Position numbers and translations under genes: made by a program | Notes under the pieces: model-generated | Told to the model about the DNA's origin: nothing | Database searches by the model: none | The model's input: only the letters and a program-made list of their open reading frames with translations | Shown here: positions 17,480 to 26,570 of the stretch, one piece after another | Layout of the letters: each line of letters starts with the position of its first letter | How positions within the stretch are numbered: position 1 is the stretch's first letter | Assembly (NCBI RefSeq): GCF_000577895.1 | Contig: NZ_HG917868.1 | Location: 1,302,001-1,366,000, forward strand | Direction of reading: 5' to 3' | DNA length: 64,000 nucleotides | Origin: Clostridium bornimense | GTDB lineage: Bacteria > Bacillota > Clostridia > Clostridiales > Clostridiaceae

Positions 17480-19213
17480 GTGAAGAAAGAATTTTCTATT
17501 AGTAGAGAAAAAGCTATGATAAATTTCACTGCTAAGTATTGTAAGACACCAGCTCAATTACTAGAGAGTGAAGGATTTGAAAGGGTATTAGTAAGTTATT
17601 TAACATCTATTGAAAAAAAGAAAGATACTTTATATACATTTTTAATAGAAGGATTTAAAACTGATAATATTAAAGTACTTCAAGATAAGATTACAGGCAT
17701 GTTAAAGCTTCTTGTGGTAATGAGTGCTGAAGAAATTGCAAAGTTGAATAAGGAGTTTGAAGGGTTAGTAGAATCAAGAGAATTATGTGTAAAATTAGTA
17801 GAAGGTATATATGGATATTGGAGAAGATTAGAAAGATATACAATAGTACAACATTCTAAGATAAATGAAGGATTAGAAAATGTATCCTTCATTGAAGCGA
17901 ATACTGAGTTTTCAGCATTAGTACTTAGCACCTATAGAAAAATTGAGAAGAATATTGTTGGAGTTAAGCCTAAGGTATATAGACAATTACCAGCAGGTGG
18001 AAATGTAGGATTAATAACAAGCAACTTTAAGTGGAATCTTCCAGAAGAATATGCTGTACTTAAAGATATAGCATTTATTGATGCAATAGTTATAGATGCA
18101 CCATTTATAATATATCCTAAAAGGAATACAAGAGATGGAGTTTTCAAAGAAGTTTATGAAAACCCATTAAATTATTGTAAGCTTACAAAAGAACATTGGT
18201 TTTGTTATAGAGCAAAGGTTGGAGAGTTGTTAGCGTACGTATATTTCCATAGAGATTTTATGGCACATGGAGTAACAATGTGTAACCTTTTTGAGATGGC
18301 AGACCCAGAAGAAGTTAAGGGTAAAAAACCAGATATCGTATATGTTTTTGGGGCTAAAGACGAAGTAGGAGATAAAACTGTATTTTATCATGATAAAGAA
18401 AATGATATTATGCTTGGATACGTTTCATACAATGAAAATATAGATTATTTTGGTTATATGAAAAAAATGACATTAACTCTTCACAATGTAAAGATGATTG
18501 AAGAAGGATATTTACCTATTCATGGAGCTATGGTTAATTTAAAATTAAAAAATGGATCAGAAGCAAATGTTGTAATAATGGGAGATAGTGGAGCAGGTAA
18601 ATCTGAATCTTTAGAAGCATTTAGATCATTAAGTGAGGATTATATAAGTGAGATGACAATAATATTTGATGATATGGGTGTTGTTAAGATTAAAGACGGA
18701 AAAGCAATGGGATATGGTACAGAAACTGGTGCATTTGTAAGACTAGATGATTTAGATCCTGGTTATGCATTTAAAGAAATGGATAGAAGTATATTTATGA
18801 ATCCTGATAAAATAAATGCTCGACTTGTTATGCCAGTAGCTACTTATGAAGAAATCACTAGAGGATATAAGATAGATATGTTCTTATATGCAAATAATTA
18901 TGATGATGGAGAAGAGCTTGAATATTTTAATAGCAAGGAAGAGGCTCTACCAACATTTAGAGATGGAGCCAGAATGGCAAAAGGAACTACTACTGAAAAG
19001 GGATTAGTGAAATCATTCTTTGCAAATCCTTTTGGCCCTGTTCAAAAGCAAAAAGAAACTGAAGTATTATTAGATAAGTATTTTTCTAATTTCTTTGAGA
19101 CAGGCGTTAAGGTTGGACAATTAAGGACAAGACTTGGAATAAAAGGAAAAGAAAAAAATGGGCCATTAAAAGCAGCTGAAAAATTACTAGAAGCAATTAA
19201 AACAATAAAATAA
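17480..19213 (+). CDS. PEPCK/HprK-like P-loop protein of unknown function
   Basis: A 577-residue protein whose central region resembles the phosphoenolpyruvate carboxykinase/HPr kinase nucleotide fold. It has a P-loop GDSGAGKS at about residues 368-375, preceded by LPIHGAMVN and followed by a metal-type IIFDDMG motif. The N-terminal third has no clear relatives that I recognise. It is often labelled phosphoenolpyruvate carboxykinase in clostridia, but it lacks the usual ATP-PEPCK layout that I could point to, so I avoid that name. The start is GTG 17480, after TAGGGGGGC; an upstream in-frame ATG (17384) lies before the -10-like TATAAT and is rejected. A terminator follows. Confidence 0.6.
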   Translation: MKKEFSISREKAMINFTAKYCKTPAQLLESEGFERVLVSYLTSIEKKKDTLYTFLIEGFKTDNIKVLQDKITGMLKLLVVMSAEEIAKLNKEFEGLVESRELCVKLVEGIYGYWRRLERYTIVQHSKINEGLENVSFIEANTEFSALVLSTYRKIEKNIVGVKPKVYRQLPAGGNVGLITSNFKWNLPEEYAVLKDIAFIDAIVIDAPFIIYPKRNTRDGVFKEVYENPLNYCKLTKEHWFCYRAKVGELLAYVYFHRDFMAHGVTMCNLFEMADPEEVKGKKPDIVYVFGAKDEVGDKTVFYHDKENDIMLGYVSYNENIDYFGYMKKMTLTLHNVKMIEEGYLPIHGAMVNLKLKNGSEANVVIMGDSGAGKSESLEAFRSLSEDYISEMTIIFDDMGVVKIKDGKAMGYGTETGAFVRLDDLDPGYAFKEMDRSIFMNPDKINARLVMPVATYEEITRGYKIDMFLYANNYDDGEELEYFNSKEEALPTFRDGARMAKGTTTEKGLVKSFFANPFGPVQKQKETEVLLDKYFSNFFETGVKVGQLRTRLGIKGKEKNGPLKAAEKLLEAIKTIK

Positions 19214-19240
19214 AAAAGAGTAGCATTGCTACTCTTTTTT
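19212..19240. terminator. Bidirectional terminator between convergent genes
   Basis: AAAAAAGAGTAGC and GCTACTCTTTTTT form a perfect stem with a tiny loop and serve both the P-loop gene and the convergent DUF378 gene. Confidence 0.88.
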
Positions 19241-19439
19241 AATTTCTATACTCTTCTCGGCCTAAGAAGGAAATAGCGTATATACCTGCTAATCCAACTA
19301 ATCCGTATATGATTCTAGAAAACATAGATGTAATACCAAAAAGAGAACCAATTAAGTTATAATTAAAAAAACCAATTAATCCCCAATTTAATGCACCAAT
19401 TACGATTAATATAAGTGCAATAGCATCTAATACTTTCAT
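19239..19439 (-). CDS. DUF378 (YuzA-like) small membrane protein
   Basis: A 66-residue protein with two hydrophobic helices. The N-terminal part contains the ALILIVIGALNWGLIGFF block typical of DUF378, and a GLVGLAGIYAI stretch follows. Function is unknown. It has a clear AGGAGG ribosome-binding site and shares its terminator with the convergent neighbour. Confidence 0.85.
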   Translation of the reverse strand: MKVLDAIALILIVIGALNWGLIGFFNYNLIGSLFGITSMFSRIIYGLVGLAGIYAISFLGREEYRN

Positions 19440-19506
19440 ATAAAAACCTCCTAAAAGTTTTATATGATTAGTATTCTCAAATAATCATAAAATATAATAC
19501 TTTATT

Positions 19507-19971
19507 TTATAATTCTATATTTCTATCAATAGGTTGAGATAAAGAGATAAGTGTATCAGTTCTTTGTATGCCTTCAATAGCTTGAATTTTATTAAGAAGA
19601 AGGTCTTGTAAATCAGATATATTTTTACAAATTACCTTCATAAATATAGAATATTCTCCAGTAGTATAATGTAATTCAACTATCTCTTTTATGTTATTTA
19701 ATGATTCCAAAACATTAGGATATGAAGCAGCTTTGTCAAGATAAATACCCATAAAGCAAGTAACATCATAGCCTAATTTTGAGTTATCAATCATAAGCTT
19801 AGTACCTTTAATTATGCCCATATCCTCCATTTTTTTCATTCTGACATGGATAGTTCCACCGCTAACATGACATTTTCTTGCGATTTCTAGAAATGGAGTT
19901 CTAGAATCCTTTATTAAAATATCAAGAATTTGTAGATCTAACTCATCTAGACCATTTATATTTAAATTCAT
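19507..19971 (-). CDS. Lrp/AsnC family transcriptional regulator
   Basis: A 154-residue regulator. The N-terminal winged helix (about residues 8-60, with DLQILDILIKDSRTPFLEIA and VSGGTIHVRMKKMEDMGII) is followed by a RAM/ACT ligand domain (about 65-150). Lrp/AsnC proteins sense amino acids as octamers. It is divergent from an AsnRS-like gene, which is the arrangement of E. coli asnC and asnA, so asparagine control is a reasonable guess. Tandem 17-bp repeats lie in the shared intergenic region. Confidence 0.93.
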   Translation of the reverse strand: MNLNINGLDELDLQILDILIKDSRTPFLEIARKCHVSGGTIHVRMKKMEDMGIIKGTKLMIDNSKLGYDVTCFMGIYLDKAASYPNVLESLNNIKEIVELHYTTGEYSIFMKVICKNISDLQDLLLNKIQAIEGIQRTDTLISLSQPIDRNIEL

Positions 19972-20061
19972 ATAATCACTCCTAAGTATCTTTTGAATTA
20001 ATATTATTATATCGAGCCATTAATAATTTATCAAAAACAATGTAAAAAATCAATAGAAATA

Positions 20062-20095
20062 TTTCAATATATTAATGATTTCAATAGATTAATAA
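20062..20095 (+). repeat. Two tandem 17-bp direct repeats, candidate Lrp/AsnC operator
   Basis: TTTCAATATATTAATGA (20062-20078) is followed at once by TTTCAATAGATTAATAA (20079-20095), 15 of 17 positions identical. They lie in the divergent promoter region between the regulator and the AsnRS-like gene, about 40 bp upstream of the predicted -35 box. Confidence 0.5.
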
Positions 20096-20131
20096 TAATA
20101 TGTTAAAAAAATCACTTATAAATTAAAAGTA

Positions 20132-20160
20132 TTGAAATAAGTAAAAAATGGTATTATTAT
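20132..20160 (+). promoter_or_regulatory. Promoter of the AsnRS-like gene
   Basis: -35 TTGAAA (20132-20137), 17-bp spacer, -10 TATTAT (20155-20160). Confidence 0.6.
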
Positions 20161-20189
20161 ATTATTAAGACATGTTTGGGGGTAATTTT

Positions 20190-21152
20190 ATGAAAGATGT
20201 TATTAATAATGAAGAAATTGAAGCGTTAGAAAAAGTTGTAAAGAAAGTTAAGAGACCAGAACTTAAAGAAATTTTATCAGTACAACAACAAATATTAAGA
20301 GCAATAGATGAGTTTATGATTAAAGAAGATGTAACTAGAGTAATGCCATTAATGATGGCACCTATAACTGATACATTAAATCATGATGTTGAAGAAACTG
20401 AATTAAATTATTGTGGTCAAAAATTTGATGTTATGAAATCTATGATATTTCATAAACAATTAATTTTGATGAATGAGGGGTTAGAAAAAATATATATAGT
20501 ATCTCCTAATATAAGATTAGAGAGACCAGAAAGAAATGATACAAGACATTTATTTGAATTTTCTCAAGTAGATTTCGAATTTAAAAATGCAAAAATGGAT
20601 GACGTATTGTCATTTATAGAAAAATTAGTATCATATGTATTTAGTGATTTGAAGGAAAAATGTTCTAAAGAAATAATTAATATAGCTGGATCTTTAGATC
20701 ATTTAAATATTAGCAAATCTTTTGATAGATATAGAACAGAAGATTTATATGAAAAATATGGAGAAGATTTTGAAAAGATAGCATCAGAAAAAGCTGTGGA
20801 ACCTTTCTTTTTAATAAATCATAAGAGAGAATTTTATGATAAAGAAGATTTAAATAATCCAGGAACGTATTTAAATTATGACTTAATCTGGCCTAGAGGA
20901 TATGTTGAAGGATTAAGTGGTGGAGAAAGAGAATTTGAATATGAAAGAATATTAGTTAGAATGGATGAAATAGGCCAATCTAGAGAATTGTTTAGAAACT
21001 ATATTGAAATTGCTAAGAGAGGGTTGTTGCCTCAAACGGCTGGTGCAGGATTAGGGGTGGAAAGAATAACTAGATATGTATTGCAATTAGATGGTATAGA
21101 TGATGTTACTATTTTTAATAGAAAACCTGGTGAAACACCATATATATTCTAG
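20190..21152 (+). CDS. AsnRS/AspRS-like class II synthetase core, probable asparagine synthetase
   Basis: A 320-residue class II aminoacyl-tRNA-synthetase catalytic core related to AsnRS/AspRS but without an OB-fold anticodon-binding domain. Motif 2 is at about residues 109-130 (NIRLERPERNDTRHLFEFSQVDFE). Motif 3 is near the C-terminus (GAGLGVERITRYVLQLDGIDDVTIFNR). AsnRS-like proteins lacking the tRNA domain are known in archaea to make asparagine from aspartate and ammonia. The divergent Lrp/AsnC regulator supports a free-amino-acid role. It is unlike E. coli AsnA in sequence. The ATG at 20190 follows GGGGG; the upstream in-frame ATG at 20172 precedes that site. Confidence 0.7.
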   Translation: MKDVINNEEIEALEKVVKKVKRPELKEILSVQQQILRAIDEFMIKEDVTRVMPLMMAPITDTLNHDVEETELNYCGQKFDVMKSMIFHKQLILMNEGLEKIYIVSPNIRLERPERNDTRHLFEFSQVDFEFKNAKMDDVLSFIEKLVSYVFSDLKEKCSKEIINIAGSLDHLNISKSFDRYRTEDLYEKYGEDFEKIASEKAVEPFFLINHKREFYDKEDLNNPGTYLNYDLIWPRGYVEGLSGGEREFEYERILVRMDEIGQSRELFRNYIEIAKRGLLPQTAGAGLGVERITRYVLQLDGIDDVTIFNRKPGETPYIF

Positions 21153-21235
21153 TAGATATATTTTAAAAATTAATTTTATTTGCTATAATAGTTCTAGTAA
21201 AGCTAGAACTATATTTATTTGAAAGGGGAATCTTT

Positions 21236-21598
21236 ATGTTTTCAACTATATTGCAAATAGTAGCAATAATTTTATTATCTGTTGTAGGAAGAAATATTAT
21301 TAGAATATTTTTTTATGAAAAGTTATCAAAAATAAATAAATGGATATTTTTAGTACTTGGTGTGGTTATAGTATTATTACCTTTTGTTGGGGGATGGAAT
21401 TTTAAGAGTTTTGCATCTCTAATAGTATTATCTTTAGGAGTAATTTCATTAATATTATTTTTCGATAGATTAGGTATATTAGGAGATAAATTAATAGCAG
21501 AAGAAAAAGAAGAAAAGAAAGTTATTAAACCTAAAGCTAAACCTAATAGAGTTAAGAATATGAGTGAAGAAGAAAAGAAAAATCAATTATTAAAATAA
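21236..21598 (+). CDS. Small membrane protein of unknown function
   Basis: 120 residues with three hydrophobic helices (about 3-20, 36-53 and 58-78) and a basic, Lys/Glu-rich cytoplasmic tail. I do not recognise a family. It has a GAAAGGGG ribosome-binding site and sits 26 bp before a DUF350 gene on the same strand, so the two are probably one transcript. Confidence 0.7.
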   Translation: MFSTILQIVAIILLSVVGRNIIRIFFYEKLSKINKWIFLVLGVVIVLLPFVGGWNFKSFASLIVLSLGVISLILFFDRLGILGDKLIAEEKEEKKVIKPKAKPNRVKNMSEEEKKNQLLK

Positions 21599-21624
21599 AA
21601 TTAAATTAATTAGGGGGTAAAATA

Positions 21625-21840
21625 ATGGATTGGTTAAAGTTTATGTATGACCTTATAGCTGTATTTGGATTTTCTTTATTAGGAATTATACTTATGGCAT
21701 TAGGATATAAGATTCTTGATTGGGTAGTACCAGCAGATTTTAACAAGGAATTAGAAAAAGGTAATTTAGCTGTTGGTGTAGTCGTTGCAGGTTTACTTAT
21801 TGGAATAGCTTTAATAATTGCAAGAGTTGTTGGGGTATAG
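21625..21840 (+). CDS. DUF350 family membrane protein
   Basis: A 71-residue protein with two hydrophobic helices. The segment DFNKELEKGNLAVGVVVAGLLIG matches the DUF350 pattern, where an (N)xAVG motif leads into the second helix. Function is not established. It is co-directional with the preceding membrane protein, and a terminator follows its stop. Confidence 0.8.
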   Translation: MDWLKFMYDLIAVFGFSLLGIILMALGYKILDWVVPADFNKELEKGNLAVGVVVAGLLIGIALIIARVVGV

Positions 21841-21844
21841 AAAT

Positions 21845-21872
21845 AAAAGAGTTTCAATTATGAAACTCTTTT
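21845..21872 (+). terminator. Terminator after the DUF350 gene
   Basis: AAAAGAGTTTCA and TGAAACTCTTTT form a perfect 12-bp stem with loop ATTA. Confidence 0.88.
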
Positions 21873-21961
21873 AAATTTTTTACAGAAAATTAAAGGAAAT
21901 TACAATTTAGTGTAGAATTATAATAGTAATAGATAGTTTTGAAGAAAATGGAGGGGGAATA

Positions 21962-23161
21962 ATGAACAAAACTATAAAAAAAGTTGTAACACTATTAATT
22001 GTAAGTATTATCAGTTTGAATTTTAATTATATCAATGTATATGCTGAACCTAGTTTGCAAGATAAAAAGGCTGAAAAAGAAAATCAATATAGTGATATCA
22101 TGGCGCAAATAGAGGAATCTAGGACAAAGGCAAGTGCGCTAGATAATGAAATAGGAAGTATTATGTCTAGAAAATCCGAGATAGAAAGTTTAATTAGTGA
22201 GAAAGAAGAACTTATATCTGAGAAGGAAAGAGAAATAGAAGAAAAAGAAGCTGAACTTAAAGATAGGGAATATGATTTTCAAGAAAGAGTAAAAAGTGTA
22301 TACAAAAATGGAAGTGAACCTATAATCGACCTTTTAGTATCATCAAAAAGTATTGGAGATTTGATAGATAGATCTGAAATTGTAAAAGGGGTAAGTAAGT
22401 ATGACCGTAGGTTAATTTCAGGATTAAAGGAAAGTAAAGTGTCACTTTCGAAGGTAAAGGATGATTTAGAGAATGATAGAGAATCATTAAAAATGTTAAA
22501 AGGTTCTTTAGATACTGAGGCGGCACAGTTAGAGGTCAAGTTATCAGAGCAAGAAAAAACTCAAGAAGAATTAAATAATATAAAGAATACATATAGTGCG
22601 GAATTGGATAAAATAAATGAAGAAATTAGATTAGAAGCTGAAGCTGTTTTAAAAAGAAACGAAGAAAAGACAGCACAAATAGCTCAAAATACTGCTGGAA
22701 ATTCTAATAATACCAATAATAGTGGAAGTCAACAAAGTAATAACAATAATAATATAGTAACACCAGAACAACCTGAGGTGACCCCGCCAGCTACTAATAC
22801 TAACTTAGCTAATGCAGTGTTAGAAGAGGCAAGAAAGCACTTAGGAAAGCCATATGTATGGGGTGCAAAGGGGCCAGATACATTTGATTGCTCTGGATTT
22901 GTACAATATGTATTTAAACAAGTAGGAATTAATGCACCAGCACCAACATATACTCAAGTTAACTTAGGAAAACAAGTTCCAATAGGACAAGAACAACCGG
23001 GAGATTTAGTGTTCTTTGGATCAATAAGTGCTCCACATCATGTAGGTATATATGTTGGAGATGGCATATATATTCATGCGCCGCAAACTGGAGATTATGT
23101 AAAATATTCAAAATTAATGTATGCTAAAGACTATAGTCAAGCAAGAAGGTTAATTAATTAA
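21962..23161 (+). CDS. Secreted NlpC/P60 peptidoglycan endopeptidase with coiled-coil stalk
   Basis: A 399-residue exported hydrolase. A signal peptide (about 1-28, with cleavage likely after VYA) precedes a long coiled coil (about 30-235, rich in Glu/Lys/Ser heptads). An Asn/Gln/Ser-rich linker (about 240-275) and a C-terminal NlpC/P60 domain follow. Catalytic Cys310 lies in TFDCSGF, His360 in HHVGIYVGDG, and a third polar residue near IHAPQ. The domain cleaves peptide stems of peptidoglycan. The coiled-coil plus NlpC plan matches PcsB/CwlO-type hydrolases that are activated by FtsEX. No ftsEX gene is nearby. Confidence 0.92.
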   Translation: MNKTIKKVVTLLIVSIISLNFNYINVYAEPSLQDKKAEKENQYSDIMAQIEESRTKASALDNEIGSIMSRKSEIESLISEKEELISEKEREIEEKEAELKDREYDFQERVKSVYKNGSEPIIDLLVSSKSIGDLIDRSEIVKGVSKYDRRLISGLKESKVSLSKVKDDLENDRESLKMLKGSLDTEAAQLEVKLSEQEKTQEELNNIKNTYSAELDKINEEIRLEAEAVLKRNEEKTAQIAQNTAGNSNNTNNSGSQQSNNNNNIVTPEQPEVTPPATNTNLANAVLEEARKHLGKPYVWGAKGPDTFDCSGFVQYVFKQVGINAPAPTYTQVNLGKQVPIGQEQPGDLVFFGSISAPHHVGIYVGDGIYIHAPQTGDYVKYSKLMYAKDYSQARRLIN

Positions 23162-23197
23162 AGAAAAGGAGGAGAAGTCTATCTCATCCTTTTCTTA
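23161..23197. terminator. Bidirectional terminator between the hydrolase and the P-type ATPase gene
   Basis: AAGAAAAGG and CCTTTTCTT are the outer arms of an interrupted stem. It can serve both convergent genes. Confidence 0.65.
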
Positions 23198-25875
23198 TTT
23201 CTTTTAAATATTTTTACTATTTCGTTAAGGATAAGGGGCGTGATACTTAAAGTAATAACTAATAACCAGTCTTTTGAAGTTAGATTAATAACTTTAAATA
23301 TTGAGGCTAAAAATGGTACCATAGTCACTATATCTTGAATAACTATACCTAAAATAATAGATAAAATTAAGTATTTATTAGAGAAAATACCTACTTGGAA
23401 AATGGACTTTTTATCACTACGTAAATTTAGTGAATGGACTAGTTGAGAGACTGATAGTACAATAAAAGCCATTGTTTGAGGGTAATATATATTACCTGTA
23501 TTATTTAAATGATTAAATCCTAATATAACACCAGAAATATCAAAATGTTGAAGTGAATACGCTATTTCATTGGAGTGAATTGCTCCACCAAGTATAAATG
23601 CAGATATAGATAATAATCCTATTAGTATTCCGTTAAGAATTAAATTAGTAATAGATCCCGTAAAAAGGCTATCATTAGGATTACGAGGTGGTTCATTCAT
23701 TATATCGGTTTCTTCTTCATCAATACCTAATGAAAGTGCAGGTAAAGAGTCTGTTATTAAATTTACCCAAAGTAAATGTATTGGTCTAAGTGGTGTTGGT
23801 AAATTAAATAGTATTGAAATAAGAATTGTAACTATTTCACCAAGATTACAAGAAATTAAAAATATAATTGATTTTTTAATATTTTTAAATATACTTCTAC
23901 CTTTCTTTACAGCTTCAACAATTGTGGAAAAGTTATCATCTAATAAAATTATATCTGCTGCGCCTTTTGAAACGTCAGTTCCTGTTATACCCATGGCTAC
24001 GCCAATATCAGCTGCTTTTAGTGATGGAGCATCATTAACACCATCTCCAGTCATTGATACGATATTACCATTACTTTTAAAAGCTTTTACTATTTTTACT
24101 TTGTGTTCTGGTGACACTCTGGCAAAAATTCTATAATTATCTATATTTTTATTCAATTCTGAATCACTTATTTTATCTAATTCTGATCCAGAGATTGCTT
24201 CATTAATAGAATCTGCAATGCCTAAATCTTTACCTATAGCAAAAGCAGTATCTTTATGATCTCCTGTAATCATTATTGTTTTAATACCAGCTAATGTAGC
24301 TGTGTTTATTGAATCTTTTACTTCGGTTCTAGGAGGATCAATCATGCCAACCATACCAATGAATATTAAGTCGCTTTCAAGAGTAGAAATTGTCATATTA
24401 GAAGATTTAATTTTTTTAAACGCTAAGCCTAAGACTCTTAATGCATCAGAAGACATAGACGTCGCTTTATTAAGAATGGTTTCTTTTAAGTTATCTGTTA
24501 AATCAACTTCTGTATTTTTGATAAGTACTTTATTACATATTTTCAATAGATTATCGATGGCACCCTTGGTAAAAGAATAATATACATCATTATATTTATT
24601 AACAGTAGTCATTAGTTTTCTGTCAGAGTCAAAAGGTATTTCCTCAACTCTTGGATGAAGAATAGAAAGCTCATCTTTTATAATATTATATTTATATCCA
24701 ATCTCTAATAAAGCAATTTCTGTTGGATCACCAGTTTTAGTATCATCTGTGAATGTTGCGTCGTTGCAAAGTATATTTCCTTCTAGAAGAAGTTTAGAAA
24801 CAGTATCATTAATATCTAATTTATCAGCAGTATCATAAATTTCATTACAATAAAATTTTGTTACAGTCATTTTGTTTTGAGTAAGTGTACCAGTTTTATC
24901 AGAACAAATTATGTTTACAGATCCCAATGTTTCAACAGCAGGTAATTTTTTTACTATTGCATTTTCTTTACTCATTTTGGTAACACCAAGAGCTAAGACT
25001 ATTGTAACTATAGCGGGTAAACCTTCAGGAATAGCAGCTACAGCTAAAGATATAGAAGTCATAAATATCTCTAGAAAAGGTCTTTTTTGAAATAAACCTA
25101 TTATAAATATCAATATGCATATGCCTATAGCAGCAAAACCTAAGAATTTACCAAGTTCAGCTAATTTTTTTTGCAATGGAGTAGTTGAATCTGTATTTTC
25201 TTTAATCATCTCTGCTATATGGCCTATTTCTGTATTCATACCGGTAGAAGTTGCGATGCCAACACCTCTACCATAAGTAACTAGGGTAGACATAAATGCC
25301 ATATTTCTTCTATCACCGAGAGGTACATTTTCATTATCTAGTGCCAAAGAAGAGTCTTTTGTCACTGGCTCAGATTCACCAGTCAAAGCAGATTCATCTA
25401 TTTTTAAGTTTACATCTTCTAATAATCGTATATCACAGGGAACATATCTCCCAGCATCTAAAATAACTATATCTCCTATAACTATGTCTTCAGAAGAAAT
25501 TTCAGATAATGTTCCGTCTCTTTTTACTAATGCTTTAGGCGTAGATAATTGCTTTAGAGCTTCTAGGGAATGTTCAGCTTTTGCTTCTTGTATAACACCA
25601 ATTACTGCATTTAGCAATATTACTAAAATGATTATTGCTGCATCTGTAATTTCGCCTAAGAAACCAGAAATAATGGCAGCAATTATTAAAATATATATCA
25701 TAAAGTCTTTAAATTGATTGAAGAAGGCTTTTATCATAGACTTTTTTTCTGATGATTCCAAAATATTTTTGCCGTTTTTAGCTAGTCTTTCTGTAGACTC
25801 TTTGGTAGTAAGACCTAATTTCTCATTAGAATTTAGAGTTTGTAGCACTTCTTTTTTAGATTTGTTATAAAACAT
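23179..25875 (-). CDS. Calcium-transporting-type P-type ATPase (P2)
   Basis: An 898-residue P2-type ATPase, full length. From the N-terminus it shows a cation-ATPase N domain and the ALTGESEPV actuator loop. AAIPEGLPAIVTI in TM4 is a Ca2+-site motif. The phosphorylated Asp sits in CSDKTGTLTQNKM, followed by TGDGVNDAPSLK and four C-terminal TM helices with LLWVNLITDSLPALSLG. About ten TM segments are expected. It exports Ca2+ (or possibly Mn2+) from the cytoplasm. It stands alone on the minus strand with a GAGGTGAT ribosome-binding site. Confidence 0.93.
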   Translation of the reverse strand: MFYNKSKKEVLQTLNSNEKLGLTTKESTERLAKNGKNILESSEKKSMIKAFFNQFKDFMIYILIIAAIISGFLGEITDAAIIILVILLNAVIGVIQEAKAEHSLEALKQLSTPKALVKRDGTLSEISSEDIVIGDIVILDAGRYVPCDIRLLEDVNLKIDESALTGESEPVTKDSSLALDNENVPLGDRRNMAFMSTLVTYGRGVGIATSTGMNTEIGHIAEMIKENTDSTTPLQKKLAELGKFLGFAAIGICILIFIIGLFQKRPFLEIFMTSISLAVAAIPEGLPAIVTIVLALGVTKMSKENAIVKKLPAVETLGSVNIICSDKTGTLTQNKMTVTKFYCNEIYDTADKLDINDTVSKLLLEGNILCNDATFTDDTKTGDPTEIALLEIGYKYNIIKDELSILHPRVEEIPFDSDRKLMTTVNKYNDVYYSFTKGAIDNLLKICNKVLIKNTEVDLTDNLKETILNKATSMSSDALRVLGLAFKKIKSSNMTISTLESDLIFIGMVGMIDPPRTEVKDSINTATLAGIKTIMITGDHKDTAFAIGKDLGIADSINEAISGSELDKISDSELNKNIDNYRIFARVSPEHKVKIVKAFKSNGNIVSMTGDGVNDAPSLKAADIGVAMGITGTDVSKGAADIILLDDNFSTIVEAVKKGRSIFKNIKKSIIFLISCNLGEIVTILISILFNLPTPLRPIHLLWVNLITDSLPALSLGIDEEETDIMNEPPRNPNDSLFTGSITNLILNGILIGLLSISAFILGGAIHSNEIAYSLQHFDISGVILGFNHLNNTGNIYYPQTMAFIVLSVSQLVHSLNLRSDKKSIFQVGIFSNKYLILSIILGIVIQDIVTMVPFLASIFKVINLTSKDWLLVITLSITPLILNEIVKIFKRNKKRMR

Positions 25876-25944
25876 CTATATCACCTCACTAATTTAGTTT
25901 ATACATTATTAAGGGAAAATATTAAAAAAAATATTATTCTGTGA

Positions 25945-25950
25945 TATAAT
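25945..25950 (+). promoter_or_regulatory. Extended -10 promoter element for yaaR
   Basis: TGTGATATAAT contains a TGN-extended perfect -10 box about 45 bp before the GTG start. No convincing -35 box is seen. Confidence 0.4.
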
Positions 25951-25996
25951 TTATTAAATAAGGGAATATGTTTATTTGATGTAGGGAGAGGTAAGT

Positions 25997-26419
25997 GTGG
26001 AAATCCAAAGAATTAATAGTAATACTCCTGTAAAAAGAGACAAACCTAGCATAGGAGAAAAGAAAAGTTTTGCACAAAGTTTTTCTTTTGCAAAAGAGAA
26101 AAAAAATGATGAGCAATTAAAAAGAATGCTGGATGACATTAAGAAAAAGGGGAATAGGCTTGCAATAACAAAATGTTATGCAGATGTAAAAAGCTATAAG
26201 AATATGATTAAAGAGTATCTTGAATCTGTTTTAAGCTATATGTATGATGTTAAAAAGGACATATCATTTTGGCAAACTCAATATTTTATAACTGTTGATG
26301 TTATAGATAATAAGTTAGAGGAATTAACGCAAGCTTTACTTGAAAATCAGGGAGAGAATATAGATATTGCTTCAACTATTGATGAGATTTCAGGTTTAAT
26401 AGTAGATATATATAAATAG
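25997..26419 (+). CDS. yaaR: YaaR family protein (DUF327)
   Basis: A 140-residue soluble helical protein matching YaaR/DUF327, with a basic N-terminus (MEIQRINSNTPVKR) and the FWQTQYFITVDVIDNKLEELTQ core. Function is unknown. In many Firmicutes it sits near tmk/holB, but not here. The GTG start is preceded by AGGGAGAGG at good spacing. The start of a dispersed repeat abuts its stop codon. Confidence 0.85.
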   Translation: MEIQRINSNTPVKRDKPSIGEKKSFAQSFSFAKEKKNDEQLKRMLDDIKKKGNRLAITKCYADVKSYKNMIKEYLESVLSYMYDVKKDISFWQTQYFITVDVIDNKLEELTQALLENQGENIDIASTIDEISGLIVDIYK

Positions 26420-26420
26420 A

Positions 26421-26570
26421 GGCTGTCGCATTTACAAATGAAAATTTCTAGGTCAGTGTATAGGTTTCGGGGCACATGGCACAGGTCTCTGGATGAAATT
26501 CCTACGGAATTTCTTAGATTATAAGTGCGGTGATATCAGAGCTTGATATCACCGCACTTATTTTATAATT
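26421..26570 (+). repeat. Dispersed repeat, left part (copy A, split)
   Basis: It begins GAGGCTGTCGCA right after yaaR and contains GGGGCACATGGCACAGG (26469-26485), the short palindrome GAAATTCCTACGGAATTTC and then ATTATAAGTG. All of these recur in the same order in the copy at 58004-58315. The matching right part lies at 28050-28262, beyond the transposase remnant and the GNAT gene. Confidence 0.7.
26521..26565 (+). terminator. Very strong hairpin with T-tract inside repeat copy A
   Basis: ATAAGTGCGGTGATATCA (26521-26538) and TGATATCACCGCACTTAT (26544-26561) form an uninterrupted 18-bp stem with a five-base loop followed by TTTTA. It can end transcription from yaaR. The copy at 58 kb has a different hairpin at the same place. 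Confidence 0.75.
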
